NCBI RefSeq assembly: GCF_004799325.1
Contig: NZ_SSMD01000009.1
Span: 1 to 64,000 of the forward strand
Length of the DNA stretch: 64,000 nucleotides
Source of the DNA: Thalassobius vesicularis
Lineage (GTDB): Bacteria; Pseudomonadota; Alphaproteobacteria; Rhodobacterales; Rhodobacteraceae
Direction: 5' to 3'
Shown here: positions 1-7,640 of the stretch, piece by piece
Layout of the letters: each line of letters opens with the position of its first letter
Numbering within the stretch: position 1 is the stretch's first letter
Made by a program: the position numbers and the translations under genes
Notes under the pieces: generated by a model
What the model was told of the DNA's origin: nothing
The model's input: the letters and a program-made list of their open reading frames with translations, nothing else
The model's database searches: none

Positions 1-50
1 GCCAAACCTAGTAATAACCAGAAATCTCTCTATAAGATGAAATAACTTGC

Positions 51-127
<77 letters not shown>

Positions 128-135
128 GTACTATC

Positions 136-169
136 GAACACGCCGCCTTCGGGCGGCGTTGTTCGTTTT
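136..169 (+). terminator. Rho-independent terminator after tRNA-fMet
   Basis: A long inverted repeat (GAACACGCCGCC / GGCGGCGTTGTTC) around a TTCG tetraloop, followed by GTTTTG. It lies 8 nt after the tRNA CCA end and is well placed to end the tRNA transcript. Confidence 0.85.
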
Positions 170-314
170 GGGACACTCCCAAAGCCAACAATCCCGCCAA
201 TTCCCCGACCAACACAATGGCAAAACCGTCGCCTTCAGGCAAAAGCCGAACCTCGCTCAGCAAGCCGCGGATGATCGACTCCGTCAGATCGGCCTCGACA
301 GAATACCAGGCCAA
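160..314 (-). pseudogene. possible C-terminal remnant of a site-specific recombinase
   Basis: The minus-strand frame reads a short tail with the pattern IRGLLSEVRLLPEG followed by LVGELAGLLAL. This resembles, from memory, the extreme C-terminus of large serine recombinases or resolvases of alphaproteobacteria. The frame runs on into the antisense of the tRNA, giving the non-biological string GAGFEPATFRL. There is no start codon context, catalytic domain or DNA-binding domain upstream, because the next 170 codons of sequence belong to the PagL-like gene. I read it as a decayed end of an element once integrated at the tRNA gene. It could also be a chance open frame. Confidence 0.4.
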
Positions 315-338
315 AAGAAAAGGCGCCTCACGGCGCCT
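313..338 (-). terminator. Rho-independent terminator of the PagL-like gene
   Basis: On the minus strand a 7-bp stem AGGCGCC/GGCGCCT with a 4-nt loop is followed by a T-rich run (TTTCTTTT). It starts a few bases beyond the stop codon of the gene at 343-858, in the right orientation. Confidence 0.85.
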
Positions 339-342
339 TTCT

Positions 343-858
343 TTACTTCTTCAGTGGGATGCTGACCCTCAGTTGGACCGTTTCCAGCCCGGGGTTCAGT
401 GTCGCCGTGTCCGCGTTAGACCGGTGGTCGTAGGATAGGCCGATCCGCAGGCCGTTCTTGGCCTGCCAGCCAATCTCCGCGCCCGAGCGGAACTCCATCG
501 CCGAGCCCAGATCCGGGCCGTCGCCCTCGGCGTAGATGCCGGGCATCAGGTGCAGCTGCACGTAACCGTGGTTATTGGCGAACCAACCGGTCCACGCCGC
601 GCCGAAGCCCATCCACGCCGATCCGTCCGCCGTGATCGATGCGCCCATGACAGGCTGGAACGGACCATAAGCGCGGTTGAAATCGTACCGCACGTACAGC
701 TCTTCGCTGATCGAATTTTTCTGGAATTGAACGTCACCCGCGGACAGGGCGATCCGGGCCGGGGTGTCGGATTGCGCCAGGCAACCCGTGGCGCAGTGGT
801 TGATCTTCATGTCTGCCAGACCGGCCAGCAGGAACAGAACCGCAAACGTGCCGTCCAT
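343..858 (-). CDS. PagL-like lipid A 3-O-deacylase / acyloxyacyl hydrolase family protein
   Basis: A 171-residue predicted outer-membrane beta-barrel. The N-terminus (MDGTFAVLFLLAGL) is a short hydrophobic signal-like segment. The family signature is visible near the end: His145-Arg-Ser147-Asn148 (HxSN), with Glu159 fourteen residues after the His. In Pseudomonas PagL the triad His126/Ser128/Glu140 has the same spacing. Such enzymes remove the 3-O-linked acyl chain from lipid A in the outer membrane and so modify endotoxin. The last residue is Lys, not the aromatic residue usual for barrel proteins. The gene stands alone between the tRNA and a YnfA-like gene, with a clear terminator. The family is well supported; the exact acyl specificity is inferred. 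Confidence 0.8.
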   Translation of the reverse strand: MDGTFAVLFLLAGLADMKINHCATGCLAQSDTPARIALSAGDVQFQKNSISEELYVRYDFNRAYGPFQPVMGASITADGSAWMGFGAAWTGWFANNHGYVQLHLMPGIYAEGDGPDLGSAMEFRSGAEIGWQAKNGLRIGLSYDHRSNADTATLNPGLETVQLRVSIPLKK

Positions 859-924
859 CGAAACCTCCGAATGTTGTTATCCTTGGCTACACGAGCGCGC
901 GCGCGATGTCATCCCGGGCCGCAG

Positions 925-948
925 GATTTCCCGCAACTGTGGGAAATC
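925..948. promoter_or_regulatory. 8-bp inverted repeat in the 859-1030 intergenic region
   Basis: GATTTCCC and GGGAAATC flank an 8-nt spacer (GCAACTGT) between the divergent PagL-like and YnfA-like genes. No T-run follows on either strand, so it is more like an operator or a small RNA hairpin than a terminator. Its function is not known. Confidence 0.35.
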
Positions 949-1030
949 GGTCGCCGCAAGGAGAGGAGTTTTCCGTTGAGATTGTTCCCATTTGCAGCAA
1001 TCTGACCCCATACGAACCAAGGGGCCGGAC

Positions 1031-1357
1031 ATGCTAACAGCCGTCGCATTCATCGTCGCCGCCATTGCGGAAATCGCGGGGTGCTTTGCGTTTTGGGCGT
1101 GGTTGCGCTTTGAAAAGCCGGTGTTCTGGGTCGCGCCCGGCATCGCGTCGCTGATCGTGTTCGCCTATGCGCTGACCCATGTCCAAACCGAGGCCGCCGG
1201 TCGCGCCTATGCCGCCTATGGGGGCATCTACATCACGGCCTCGCTGATCTGGCTTTGGGCGGTCGAGGGGGTGCGTCCCGATCGTTGGGATGTGATCGGC
1301 ACGATCATCTGCCTTGTGGGCGCGGGGGTAATCCTATTGGCACCACGCAGCGCGTAG
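1031..1357 (+). CDS. YnfA/UPF0060-type small membrane protein
   Basis: A 108-residue integral membrane protein with about four hydrophobic helices ([61 protein letters not shown] region). Length and pattern match the UPF0060/YnfA family, which is distantly related to small multidrug resistance transporters. Typical family features present are AEIAGC near residue 20 and the YAAYGGIYI segment. I chose the ATG at 1031 because it gives the family length and is preceded by AAGGGG; an upstream ATG at 992 would add 13 poorly conserved residues. The substrate is unknown. It is a single-gene unit that ends just before the tRNA-Glu gene. Confidence 0.88.
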   Translation: MLTAVAFIVAAIAEIAGCFAFWAWLRFEKPVFWVAPGIASLIVFAYALTHVQTEAAGRAYAAYGGIYITASLIWLWAVEGVRPDRWDVIGTIICLVGAGVILLAPRSA

Positions 1358-1401
1358 CGGCGTGCGCACGGTCGTCACATCGAAATGTCGGGTGGGAAAA
1401 A

Positions 1402-1476
1402 TGGCAGCCCGTAGGGGAATCGAACCCCTCTTTCCAGGTTGAAAACCTGGCGTCCTAACCGATAGACGAACGGGCC
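1402..1476 (-). tRNA. tRNA-Glu (TTC)
   Basis: A 75-nt cloverleaf on the minus strand with CCAGG/CCTGG anticodon stem and the loop TTTTCAA, giving anticodon TTC. The T-arm AGGGG-TTCGATT-CCCCT is perfect and CCA is encoded. The terminal acceptor pair is G1:U72. It is the ordinary glutamate elongator tRNA and also the likely donor for tetrapyrrole synthesis in this lineage. Confidence 0.95.
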
Positions 1477-1564
1477 AAACCGTTGGCGTGAGGCGGTGTT
1501 TAGAAAAACCCGAGAGACTGTTCAAGCGGCAAAATGCAAGTTTCCGAATAATTTTTTCGGCCGC

Positions 1565-2791
1565 TCAAACGCGGATCGTTCCGTCCTTCAGCCAGGCGTC
1601 AAACTGGGCCAGAACCGTGTCGCAAAATGCCGGATCGTTGATGTGGCAGTTCATCGCGCGCAGCGGCACATTGGCGGGGCAGGCCGCGCGCAGCGCTGCG
1701 TTGAAGGTCGCCAATCCCTCGGGATCATGCAGCGGCGCGCCGGGACGGTCCCACTCATGCGTGCCCAGTAGCGGCAGGAACAGGACGCTGGGGCCCGTGG
1801 CCTGACGCAGCTTATCCGCCAGCGCCTTGGCCACCGCGACACGCTCCTCAGCCCCCAGCACGGCCGAGCTCAGCAGCCGGTTATGCGCGTGCACCGGGCG
1901 GTCTTGCAATGCAGGCGGCACCTCTTGCCAGCCGATGAAATCCACCAGATCGTTGCAGGCCGGCGCGACCATCTGCGGCACACCGCGCCGCCCCGCCGCC
2001 GTCATCCGCTCTGGCCCCGCCGAGATGCCCGAGCCCATCAGGTGATTGCCCACCTCTTGCGTGGCGAAATCCATCACGCAGCAGAACGCACCCTGCGCCG
2101 CCAGTGCCTCGAACGCGCGGCCGCCCATGCCGGTGGCGTGGAACACCGCCAGATCGAACCCGCGTTCGGCCAGCGCCGGTTTCAGCACATGCATGTACCG
2201 CAGGATCGAGCCGCCAAAGCTGGTCATCCCCACCAGCGGGCGCGTCGCGCCGGGCCTCTGCACCGTACGCGCCGCCCCCAGCACCGCCCCTGCGGCCTGT
2301 GACAGCGAGGCGCGGCAGATGTCGTTCAGCCCATACAGGCCCCCCGCCCACAGCATCATCTGGATATCGGGGGCCAGCCGCTCTGGCGGGATCATGGCCG
2401 AGAAACTGACGGTCGAGACCACCATCTTCGGCACCCCCAGCGGCAGCGCGGCGCAGACGTCCAGCGCCAGATCGGTGCCCATCGTGCCACCCAAGGCGAT
2501 GACGCCGTGAATGCGCCCCTCGGCCTGCAAGCGCGCCGCCTGCAGCGCCGCCCCGCGCGCCATGATCTGCATCGCGGCATTTTCGTCGTCGCAGGCAATG
2601 GCTGCGGCGATCGAGCTGTCCGCCGCCCCCGCCACCGCGTGTTTGTCGATCTCGACCGGGCAGGGCGGGTCTCCCAGAACGCTGACATCCATCCGGCACA
2701 CCTGACCGCCTTGGCCCACGATACACTCGGCCAGAAACTCCAGCTCCTCGGCCTTGGTGTCGTAGGTGCCAACAATCAGGATGGTGTGCAT
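1565..2791 (-). CDS. Tm-1-like ATP-binding domain protein (UPF0261)
   Basis: A 408-residue cytoplasmic protein beginning ILIVGTYDTKAEELEFL, the characteristic start of the UPF0261/Tm-1-like family (named after the tomato mosaic virus resistance protein Tm-1). The first half holds the nucleotide-binding-like domain with the conserved VIALGGTMGTDLAL segment near residue 100. The second half is the Rossmann-like partner domain (PLVGMTSFGGS; FHATGMGGRAFE). The biochemical reaction of bacterial members is not established. It starts 3 bp after the kinase gene ends, so it is the last gene of the five-gene catabolic operon. Its conserved occurrence beside aldolase-type enzymes suggests a role in carbonyl or C-C bond metabolism, but this is inference. 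Confidence 0.85.
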   Translation of the reverse strand: MHTILIVGTYDTKAEELEFLAECIVGQGGQVCRMDVSVLGDPPCPVEIDKHAVAGAADSSIAAAIACDDENAAMQIMARGAALQAARLQAEGRIHGVIALGGTMGTDLALDVCAALPLGVPKMVVSTVSFSAMIPPERLAPDIQMMLWAGGLYGLNDICRASLSQAAGAVLGAARTVQRPGATRPLVGMTSFGGSILRYMHVLKPALAERGFDLAVFHATGMGGRAFEALAAQGAFCCVMDFATQEVGNHLMGSGISAGPERMTAAGRRGVPQMVAPACNDLVDFIGWQEVPPALQDRPVHAHNRLLSSAVLGAEERVAVAKALADKLRQATGPSVLFLPLLGTHEWDRPGAPLHDPEGLATFNAALRAACPANVPLRAMNCHINDPAFCDTVLAQFDAWLKDGTIRV

Positions 2792-2794
2792 CGC

Positions 2795-3730
2795 CTATTT
2801 CCCCAGAAACTTGCGCGCCAGCGGCATCACCGTCCGCACCGCCAGGGCCGAGCGTGCAGGCCCCCATGGCTCGCCCAGCCGCGGGATCACCCAGCCCGGA
2901 TAGGTCATCGCGCGCAGCAGGATGAAGAACTCCAGCACAAAGGGCGACACCTCGCGCCGCGTGGCGTAGCCGTCCAGCAGGGCGCGGCGCACCTGCGGGT
3001 AGTCCGGCGCCTCGAGGAACCGCATCAGGAACGTCGCCAGCTCGAAATCGCGGAACCCCCAGGCCCCGTCGTCAAAGTCGATCAGCGCCAGACGTCCCTC
3101 ATCGACCAGCACGTTTTCCGTCAGGATGTCGCCGTGGATCAGGCCGAAATCCAGGTCCCGCTCGATCCCCGCCAGCCGGACGCGCGCCTTGGAGCGCGCC
3201 TGCAGCAGCGTCTCGCGCTCCTCTTCGGTCAGGTGCGGGTTTTCCCAGAACTTGCCCCACAGCGGGTCGTCGCCCAAGAGCCCCTCGAAATCCCAATGCG
3301 GGCGGGTGAACCCCTCGGGCTTGGCCCAGCGGTCCGACAGCGTGTGCATCTTGGCGATCAGCTTGCCCAGCTCGCGCACGAATCCCAGCCGGTCGGGTAC
3401 GTGCAGCGTCCCGCCCACGCCCGCCGGTTCCCCCGGCAGCCAGCTCAGCAGGCTGACCGGCGTGTCGCCGATCATCTCGATCAGCCGCCCGTTATCGGAT
3501 GGAATGGGGTGCGGCACGCGCATGCCTGCCTCGGCCAGCGCCTCCATCCACTCCATTTCCGAGACCAGCTCCCCCCGGCTGCGATATCCCGGTCGGTGCA
3601 GCCTCAGCGCCCGCGCGCCGTCCGGCGTCTCCGCCCGGTAGACCACGTTTTCACGCCGCGCGGCCAGATGGACTTGATCCGCCGGAATACCCCACAGCGC
3701 CGCGGCCCGGATCGCCAGTTCGTCGCTCAT
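2795..3730 (-). CDS. aminoglycoside-phosphotransferase-fold small-molecule kinase
   Basis: A 311-residue kinase of the APH/choline kinase/HYKK superfamily. The catalytic loop LIHGDILTEN carries His199-Gly-Asp201 and Asn206, and the metal-binding motif IDFDD provides Asp218/Asp220. The N-lobe contains the expected YRAETP...ALRLHR strand pair with a candidate nucleotide-contacting basic residue. The start codon overlaps the stop of the class III PLP enzyme (ATGA), so the two are translationally coupled. This is the combination seen in vertebrate hydroxylysine kinase with 5-phosphohydroxylysine phospho-lyase, and ethanolamine kinase with ethanolamine-phosphate phospho-lyase. I infer that it phosphorylates an amino alcohol or hydroxy-amino acid. 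Homoserine kinase II or choline kinase activity cannot be excluded from sequence alone. Confidence 0.8.
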   Translation of the reverse strand: MSDELAIRAAALWGIPADQVHLAARRENVVYRAETPDGARALRLHRPGYRSRGELVSEMEWMEALAEAGMRVPHPIPSDNGRLIEMIGDTPVSLLSWLPGEPAGVGGTLHVPDRLGFVRELGKLIAKMHTLSDRWAKPEGFTRPHWDFEGLLGDDPLWGKFWENPHLTEEERETLLQARSKARVRLAGIERDLDFGLIHGDILTENVLVDEGRLALIDFDDGAWGFRDFELATFLMRFLEAPDYPQVRRALLDGYATRREVSPFVLEFFILLRAMTYPGWVIPRLGEPWGPARSALAVRTVMPLARKFLGK

Positions 3731-5010
3731 GGCTGCACCTCCGTCAGAACCGTGTCCAGCGCGCCGATCATCTGGTCCACATCCCCCCGCGCAAACACCA
3801 TCGGAGGGCGCATCTTCAGCACGTTCCCATGCCGCCCCAGATAGTTCAGCAGCACGCCCTGATGTCGCATCGCCTCGGCCACGCGCTGGGTAAACTCGGG
3901 CGCGGGGGTCTTTTCTGCCCGGTCCAGCACCATTTCGGCCCCGAAAAACAGCCCCGCCCCGCGTACATCGCCGATGCAGTCGTGCCGCCCGGCCAGATCC
4001 TGCAAACACGCCTTTGCATAGGCGCCCACCTCGGCCGCGTTCTGTTGCAGCCCCTCGCCCTCGATCACGTCCAACGTCGCCAGACAGGCCGCCATCGACA
4101 CCGGATTCCCCCCGAACGTGTTGAAATAGCCAAACCCGTTGCGGAACGCGGCCATCGCGTCACGCGTCGCCAGCACCGCGCCCACCGGATGCCCGTTCGC
4201 CATCGGTTTGCCGATGGTGACGATCTCGGGCACAAACCCGATCCGCTCATGCCCCCAGAAATGGCTGCCCAGACGGCCAAAGCCCGGCTGCACCTCGTCC
4301 GCGATCACTACGCCACCGGCGCGCCGCACGGCCTCCACCGCCGGGGTCAGCCAGCCGTGGGGCAGGTCCGGGAAGCCTTCGTTGGCAAAGAACGGGCACA
4401 CCACCAGCGCGCTCAATCCATGCCCGCGCGCTTGCAATTCAGCAATCTGCGCCTCAACCTCAGCCGCGAACGCCCGCGCATGGGCCATCCCCGCCTCGCC
4501 CCCCAAGGGGCGATAGCTGTCCGGCGCAGGCACGAACGCAACATGATCCTGAAACCCGCCAATCGGAGGTTTCTTCTTGCCCAGCTGCGACACCGCCGCC
4601 GTGTTGCCGTGATAGGTGAAATCCGTCGCGATCACCCCGGTGTTGCCGGTCAACGCCTGCGCCATGCGCAGCGCCACGTCGTTCGCCTCGGACCCTGTGC
4701 AGGTGAACAGCACCTTGTCGATGGACGGGTCGATCTTGCCCATCAGCCGCTCGGCATAGTCCACGATCCCGTCATGCAGATAGCGCGTATGCGTGTTCAG
4801 CGTCCCGGCTTGGGCGCAGATCGCCTCGGTCACTTTGGGGTGGCAATGGCCGACATGCGGGACGTTGTTGTAGCAGTCCAGATAGCGCCGCCCGTCCGCG
4901 TCCCACAGGCTGACGCCTTGGCCGCGCACCAGATGCACCGGGTCCTTGTAGAAGGTCGGCAGGTTCGGCCCCAGCAGGCGGTTGCGTTTTTCCAGCAATG
5001 TCTCGGTCAT
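3727..5010 (-). CDS. class III PLP enzyme, phospho-lyase subgroup (AGXT2L-like)
   Basis: A 427-residue fold-type I PLP enzyme. The cofactor lysine is Lys268 in TIGKPMANGHPVG and the pyridine-N contact is Asp238 in IADEVQPGFGR. The segments YLDCYNNVPHVGHCHP and YFNTFGGNPVS closely resemble human AGXT2L1/AGXT2L2, which are not transaminases but eliminate phosphate and ammonia from O-phosphoethanolamine or 5-phosphohydroxylysine. Together with the overlapping kinase gene this makes a phospho-lyase more likely than an aminotransferase. I chose the ATG at 5010 (preceded by AAAGGAC) because upstream codons lack family similarity. A 147-bp gap separates it from the aldolase gene upstream, so an internal promoter is possible. 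Confidence 0.85.
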   Translation of the reverse strand: MTETLLEKRNRLLGPNLPTFYKDPVHLVRGQGVSLWDADGRRYLDCYNNVPHVGHCHPKVTEAICAQAGTLNTHTRYLHDGIVDYAERLMGKIDPSIDKVLFTCTGSEANDVALRMAQALTGNTGVIATDFTYHGNTAAVSQLGKKKPPIGGFQDHVAFVPAPDSYRPLGGEAGMAHARAFAAEVEAQIAELQARGHGLSALVVCPFFANEGFPDLPHGWLTPAVEAVRRAGGVVIADEVQPGFGRLGSHFWGHERIGFVPEIVTIGKPMANGHPVGAVLATRDAMAAFRNGFGYFNTFGGNPVSMAACLATLDVIEGEGLQQNAAEVGAYAKACLQDLAGRHDCIGDVRGAGLFFGAEMVLDRAEKTPAPEFTQRVAEAMRHQGVLLNYLGRHGNVLKMRPPMVFARGDVDQMIGALDTVLTEVQP

Positions 5011-5157
5011 CGGGGCGGTCCTTTGGGTGGTTCCGCCCCGACTATCGGCCGAGTTTCCGGCAATGTCATGCCCCTTCGTCAGAGGCATTTTGCCAACGTA
5101 CAAAAACGCCCGAGAATCATACAATTTTCCGGGTTAAGCCTTGGTTGCCGGGGCGTT

Positions 5158-5925
5158 TCAGCCCTTCCATTTTGCCACTTTGGCGCGGGCGGCCTGGGCG
5201 AACATCACCACATCCAGCCCCACCGCCAGGAACTGAGCGCCCCAGTCGCGGTATTCGGCGGCCACCTCGTCCACGGGCGACAGGATGCCGGCGGCCTTGT
5301 CGGATTCTGCGATGGTTTCCAGGCACTTACGGATGACGGCGCGAACGTCCTCATGCGCGGCGTTGCCCGGATGGCCCAGATCGGCGGCCAGATCGGCGGG
5401 GCCGATAAAGACGCCATCCACGCCCTCGACGGTCAGGATTTCGTCAAGGTTTTCAACGCCTTTGCGGTTTTCGACCTGCACGATCAGGCAGATTTCCTGA
5501 TTGGCCGTCTGGACGTAATCCTTGATCTCGCCAAAGCGCGAGGCCCGCGCGGCGGTCGCCCCCACACCGCGGATCCCCTCGGGCGGATAGCGCATCGCCC
5601 GCACCAGATGCCGCGCCTGCTCGGCCGTTTCCACCATCGGCACCAGCACCGTCTGCGCACCCGCGTCCAGTACCTGCTTGATAATCCAGTCTTCTCCGAT
5701 CGGAACGCGTACGACAGGGTGCGAGTCCGACCCCTCCAGCGCCTGCAGTTGGAACATGATCGAGCGGATGTCGTTCGGCGCGTGCTCTCCGTCGATCACG
5801 ATCCAGTCGAAACCGGCGGTGCCCAGGATCTCCATCGCGAAGGGATCGGCAAAGCAGCCCCAGCATCCGTACTGCATATCGCCATTGGAAAGGGCTGATT
5901 TAAAAAGGTTTTTCTTGGCGGGCAT
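5158..5925 (-). CDS. HpcH/HpaI-family class II pyruvate aldolase
   Basis: A 255-residue TIM-barrel aldolase or lyase. Family motifs are DWIVIDGEHAPND (residues 40-52, with Glu47/His48), the metal-binding Glu in IVQVENRKGVENLDEI and the phosphate or oxyanion segment FIGPADLAADLG. Members cleave 4-hydroxy-2-oxo acids to pyruvate and an aldehyde using a divalent metal, as in homoprotocatechuate meta-cleavage (HpaI) or 2-dehydro-3-deoxyglucarate aldolase (GarL). No meta-cleavage genes lie here. It begins 1 bp after the decarboxylase stop codon, so the two are co-transcribed. In this context it could take up or release the aldehyde that the phospho-lyase would make; that link is inference. Confidence 0.9.
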   Translation of the reverse strand: MPAKKNLFKSALSNGDMQYGCWGCFADPFAMEILGTAGFDWIVIDGEHAPNDIRSIMFQLQALEGSDSHPVVRVPIGEDWIIKQVLDAGAQTVLVPMVETAEQARHLVRAMRYPPEGIRGVGATAARASRFGEIKDYVQTANQEICLIVQVENRKGVENLDEILTVEGVDGVFIGPADLAADLGHPGNAAHEDVRAVIRKCLETIAESDKAAGILSPVDEVAAEYRDWGAQFLAVGLDVVMFAQAARAKVAKWKG

Positions 5926-5926
5926 G

Positions 5927-7342
5927 TCAGGCGTCCTTCAGGGTTTTGGCGGTTTCGGTGATGACGGTCAGGGCGGTTTGCACGTCGTCGCGCGTGCAAT
6001 CGAACTGTCCCGCCTGGAAGCGGATGACCAGTTTTCCGGCGGTCCGGGTCTGGGTCAGGTAGATGCGGCCATCGTCGTTGATCGCGGCCAGCAGCGCCAG
6101 CGTGGCCTCGTCCGCGTCGCGCCTCTCGGGCGCCCAGCGGAAGGTGAACAGCGACAGAACGGGGTCAGTCACGATCTCGAACTCGGGCAGGGTGCGGATC
6201 TGTTCGGCCAGTTCCTGCGCCCAGGTGACGTGGTTGCGGATCATCCCGCGCAGTCCATCCAGCCCGTAAGCCCTTATGAGAAACCACAATTTCAGCGCGC
6301 GGAAACGGCGACCCAGCGGCACGGACCATTCCGAGTAGTTGATGATCCCGTCCGCGCCGTGGGTCTTCAGATACTCGGGCTGGATGGCCAGCGTCCGCGT
6401 CAGAGCCTCGGGCGATTTCACGAAATGCGCGGAAAGATCGAATTGCGTGCCCAACCATTTGTGCGGGTTGAAGACGATCGAGTCCGCCTCCTCCACGCCC
6501 GCCCAAAGCGTCCGATATTCCGGGCAAATCATCGCGGCACCCGCCCACGCGGCGTCTATATGGCTGTAAAGGTTATATTTTTTGGCGATAGCGCAGGTGG
6601 CGGCAATGTCATCGCACGCACCCGTTCCGGTGCCGCCGACGCAGGCGACGATCCCGGCGGGCAGGTAGCCTGCCTTCAGATCCGCGCAAATCTGCGCCTC
6701 CAGCGCGGTCACGTCTATCGAGCGCAACGGCCCCTGTGTCGGGATGCGCACCAGGTTTGCCGCGCCAATCCCCGCGACCCAGATCGCCCGATCGACCGAG
6801 GTATGCACCTCGTTCGAGCAATAAATCCGTATGGGTCTTTGCCCGGCCAGCCCCTGCGCATTGCCGTCCCAGTTCAGCGCGCGCTCGCGCATCACCAAGA
6901 CAGCAGCCAGCGTCGCAGAGGAGGCCGAATCCTGAATCACACCCGCAAACCCGTCCGGCAGACCCAATCCCTGGCGCAGCCAATCCATCATGCGGGTTTC
7001 CATCTCGGTCGCCGCCGGAGAGGTCTGCCACAACATGCATTGCGGTGCCATCGCGGTGATCAGGTTATCCGCCAGCACCGCCGCCGGGGACGCATTCGAG
7101 GGAAAATACGCAAAAAAACGTGGGTGTTGCCAATGGGTTATGCCCGGAACGACGATACGTTCGAAATCCGCGATCACGTCCTCGATGGGCTGGGCGGCGT
7201 CGGGTGGGGCGGCGGGCAGGGCGGCCAGAACCTCGCCCGGTTTGGTCTGTGCGCGCACGGGGCGATCCCGCAGGCCCGCGTGATATTGCGCGGCCCAGTC
7301 GGCAGCCCATTTTCCCCATTTCGGAAAATCGCTCCAGCGCAT
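5927..7342 (-). CDS. group II PLP-dependent amino acid decarboxylase (aromatic decarboxylase-like)
   Basis: A 471-residue enzyme of the DOPA/tyrosine/glutamate decarboxylase family. The PLP lysine is Lys295 in FNPHKWLG, the ring-stacking residue is His180 (SNEVHTS) and the pyridine-N partner is Asp263 (SHIDAAWAG). HPRFFAYFPSNASP near residue 73 and VPLGRRFRALKLWF are typical of aromatic L-amino-acid decarboxylases. The enzyme should turn an amino acid into the amine plus CO2. I placed the start at the ATG of MRWSDF (7342), preceded by GGGAGGGG, not the adjacent TTG. It leads the five-gene operon to its left. It is separated from the homogentisate genes by a strong hairpin and has a perfect palindrome in its leader. 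The exact substrate is not deducible. Confidence 0.88.
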   Translation of the reverse strand: MRWSDFPKWGKWAADWAAQYHAGLRDRPVRAQTKPGEVLAALPAAPPDAAQPIEDVIADFERIVVPGITHWQHPRFFAYFPSNASPAAVLADNLITAMAPQCMLWQTSPAATEMETRMMDWLRQGLGLPDGFAGVIQDSASSATLAAVLVMRERALNWDGNAQGLAGQRPIRIYCSNEVHTSVDRAIWVAGIGAANLVRIPTQGPLRSIDVTALEAQICADLKAGYLPAGIVACVGGTGTGACDDIAATCAIAKKYNLYSHIDAAWAGAAMICPEYRTLWAGVEEADSIVFNPHKWLGTQFDLSAHFVKSPEALTRTLAIQPEYLKTHGADGIINYSEWSVPLGRRFRALKLWFLIRAYGLDGLRGMIRNHVTWAQELAEQIRTLPEFEIVTDPVLSLFTFRWAPERRDADEATLALLAAINDDGRIYLTQTRTAGKLVIRFQAGQFDCTRDDVQTALTVITETAKTLKDA

Positions 7343-7362
7343 CAAACCCCTCCCGGTAATCG

Positions 7363-7376
7363 CTTAACATGTTAAG
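7363..7376. promoter_or_regulatory. perfect 14-bp palindrome CTTAACATGTTAAG, candidate operator
   Basis: The palindrome lies 20 bp upstream of the decarboxylase ATG, overlapping the region expected for the promoter or transcript start. It has the size and AT-rich form of a MarR- or GntR-type operator and is the only such site near this operon. The regulator is not identified. Confidence 0.5.
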
Positions 7377-7390
7377 TAGCAGAAAGGGCA

Positions 7391-7424
7391 GCGCCCCGGC
7401 AAGGTTAGACCATCACCGGGGCGC
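7391..7424 (-). terminator. strong hairpin between the homogentisate cluster and the decarboxylase operon
   Basis: A 9-bp perfect stem GCGCCCCGG/CCGGGGCGC around a 16-nt loop lies just after the stop codon of the DUF2783 gene. The run after it on the minus strand (TGCCCTTTCT) is a weak U-tract, so it is a probable but imperfect terminator, or a stabilising 3' end hairpin. Confidence 0.6.
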
Positions 7425-7438
7425 TTAAAGGTCAAGCA

Positions 7439-7639
7439 TCAGGCTTTGTGGGCGGCTTCCTTCGCTGCGGCCAGCGCGGCGGTCAGAACGTCGCGCTGGC
7501 CGATATGGTTGGCAAGGATCAGGATCAGCCGGGCGTTCAACGCGTCGCTTTCTGCCTTGGTCAGCCCTTCGTGGGTGGCCAGCAATTCGGCATAGAAATC
7601 ATCGGCTTGCGGGATGTTCGGGGTCAGGGTGACGGGCAT
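7439..7639 (-). CDS. DUF2783 small protein, likely partner of the upstream flavin hydroxylase
   Basis: A 66-residue soluble protein with two predicted helices (AELLATHEGLTKAESDALNARLI; HIGQRDVLTAALAAAKEAA, given in parts), matching what I recall of DUF2783. Its start codon lies 2 bp past the stop of the FAD monooxygenase gene, so the pair is tightly coupled. In Pseudomonas putida, 3-hydroxyphenylacetate 6-hydroxylase consists of a large flavoprotein (MhaA) and a very small coupling protein (MhaB), feeding homogentisate to HmgA. The same size pairing and the same neighbours suggest that this is an MhaB-type coupling protein. The family match is fair; the function is inferred. Confidence 0.7.
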   Translation of the reverse strand: MPVTLTPNIPQADDFYAELLATHEGLTKAESDALNARLILILANHIGQRDVLTAALAAAKEAAHKA

Positions 7640-7640
7640 C

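Noticed and set aside
3499-5898. 799-codon plus-strand frame antisense to the kinase, PLP enzyme and aldolase genes
   Set aside because: No recognisable protein features; the minus-strand genes have clear motifs and Shine-Dalgarno sites.
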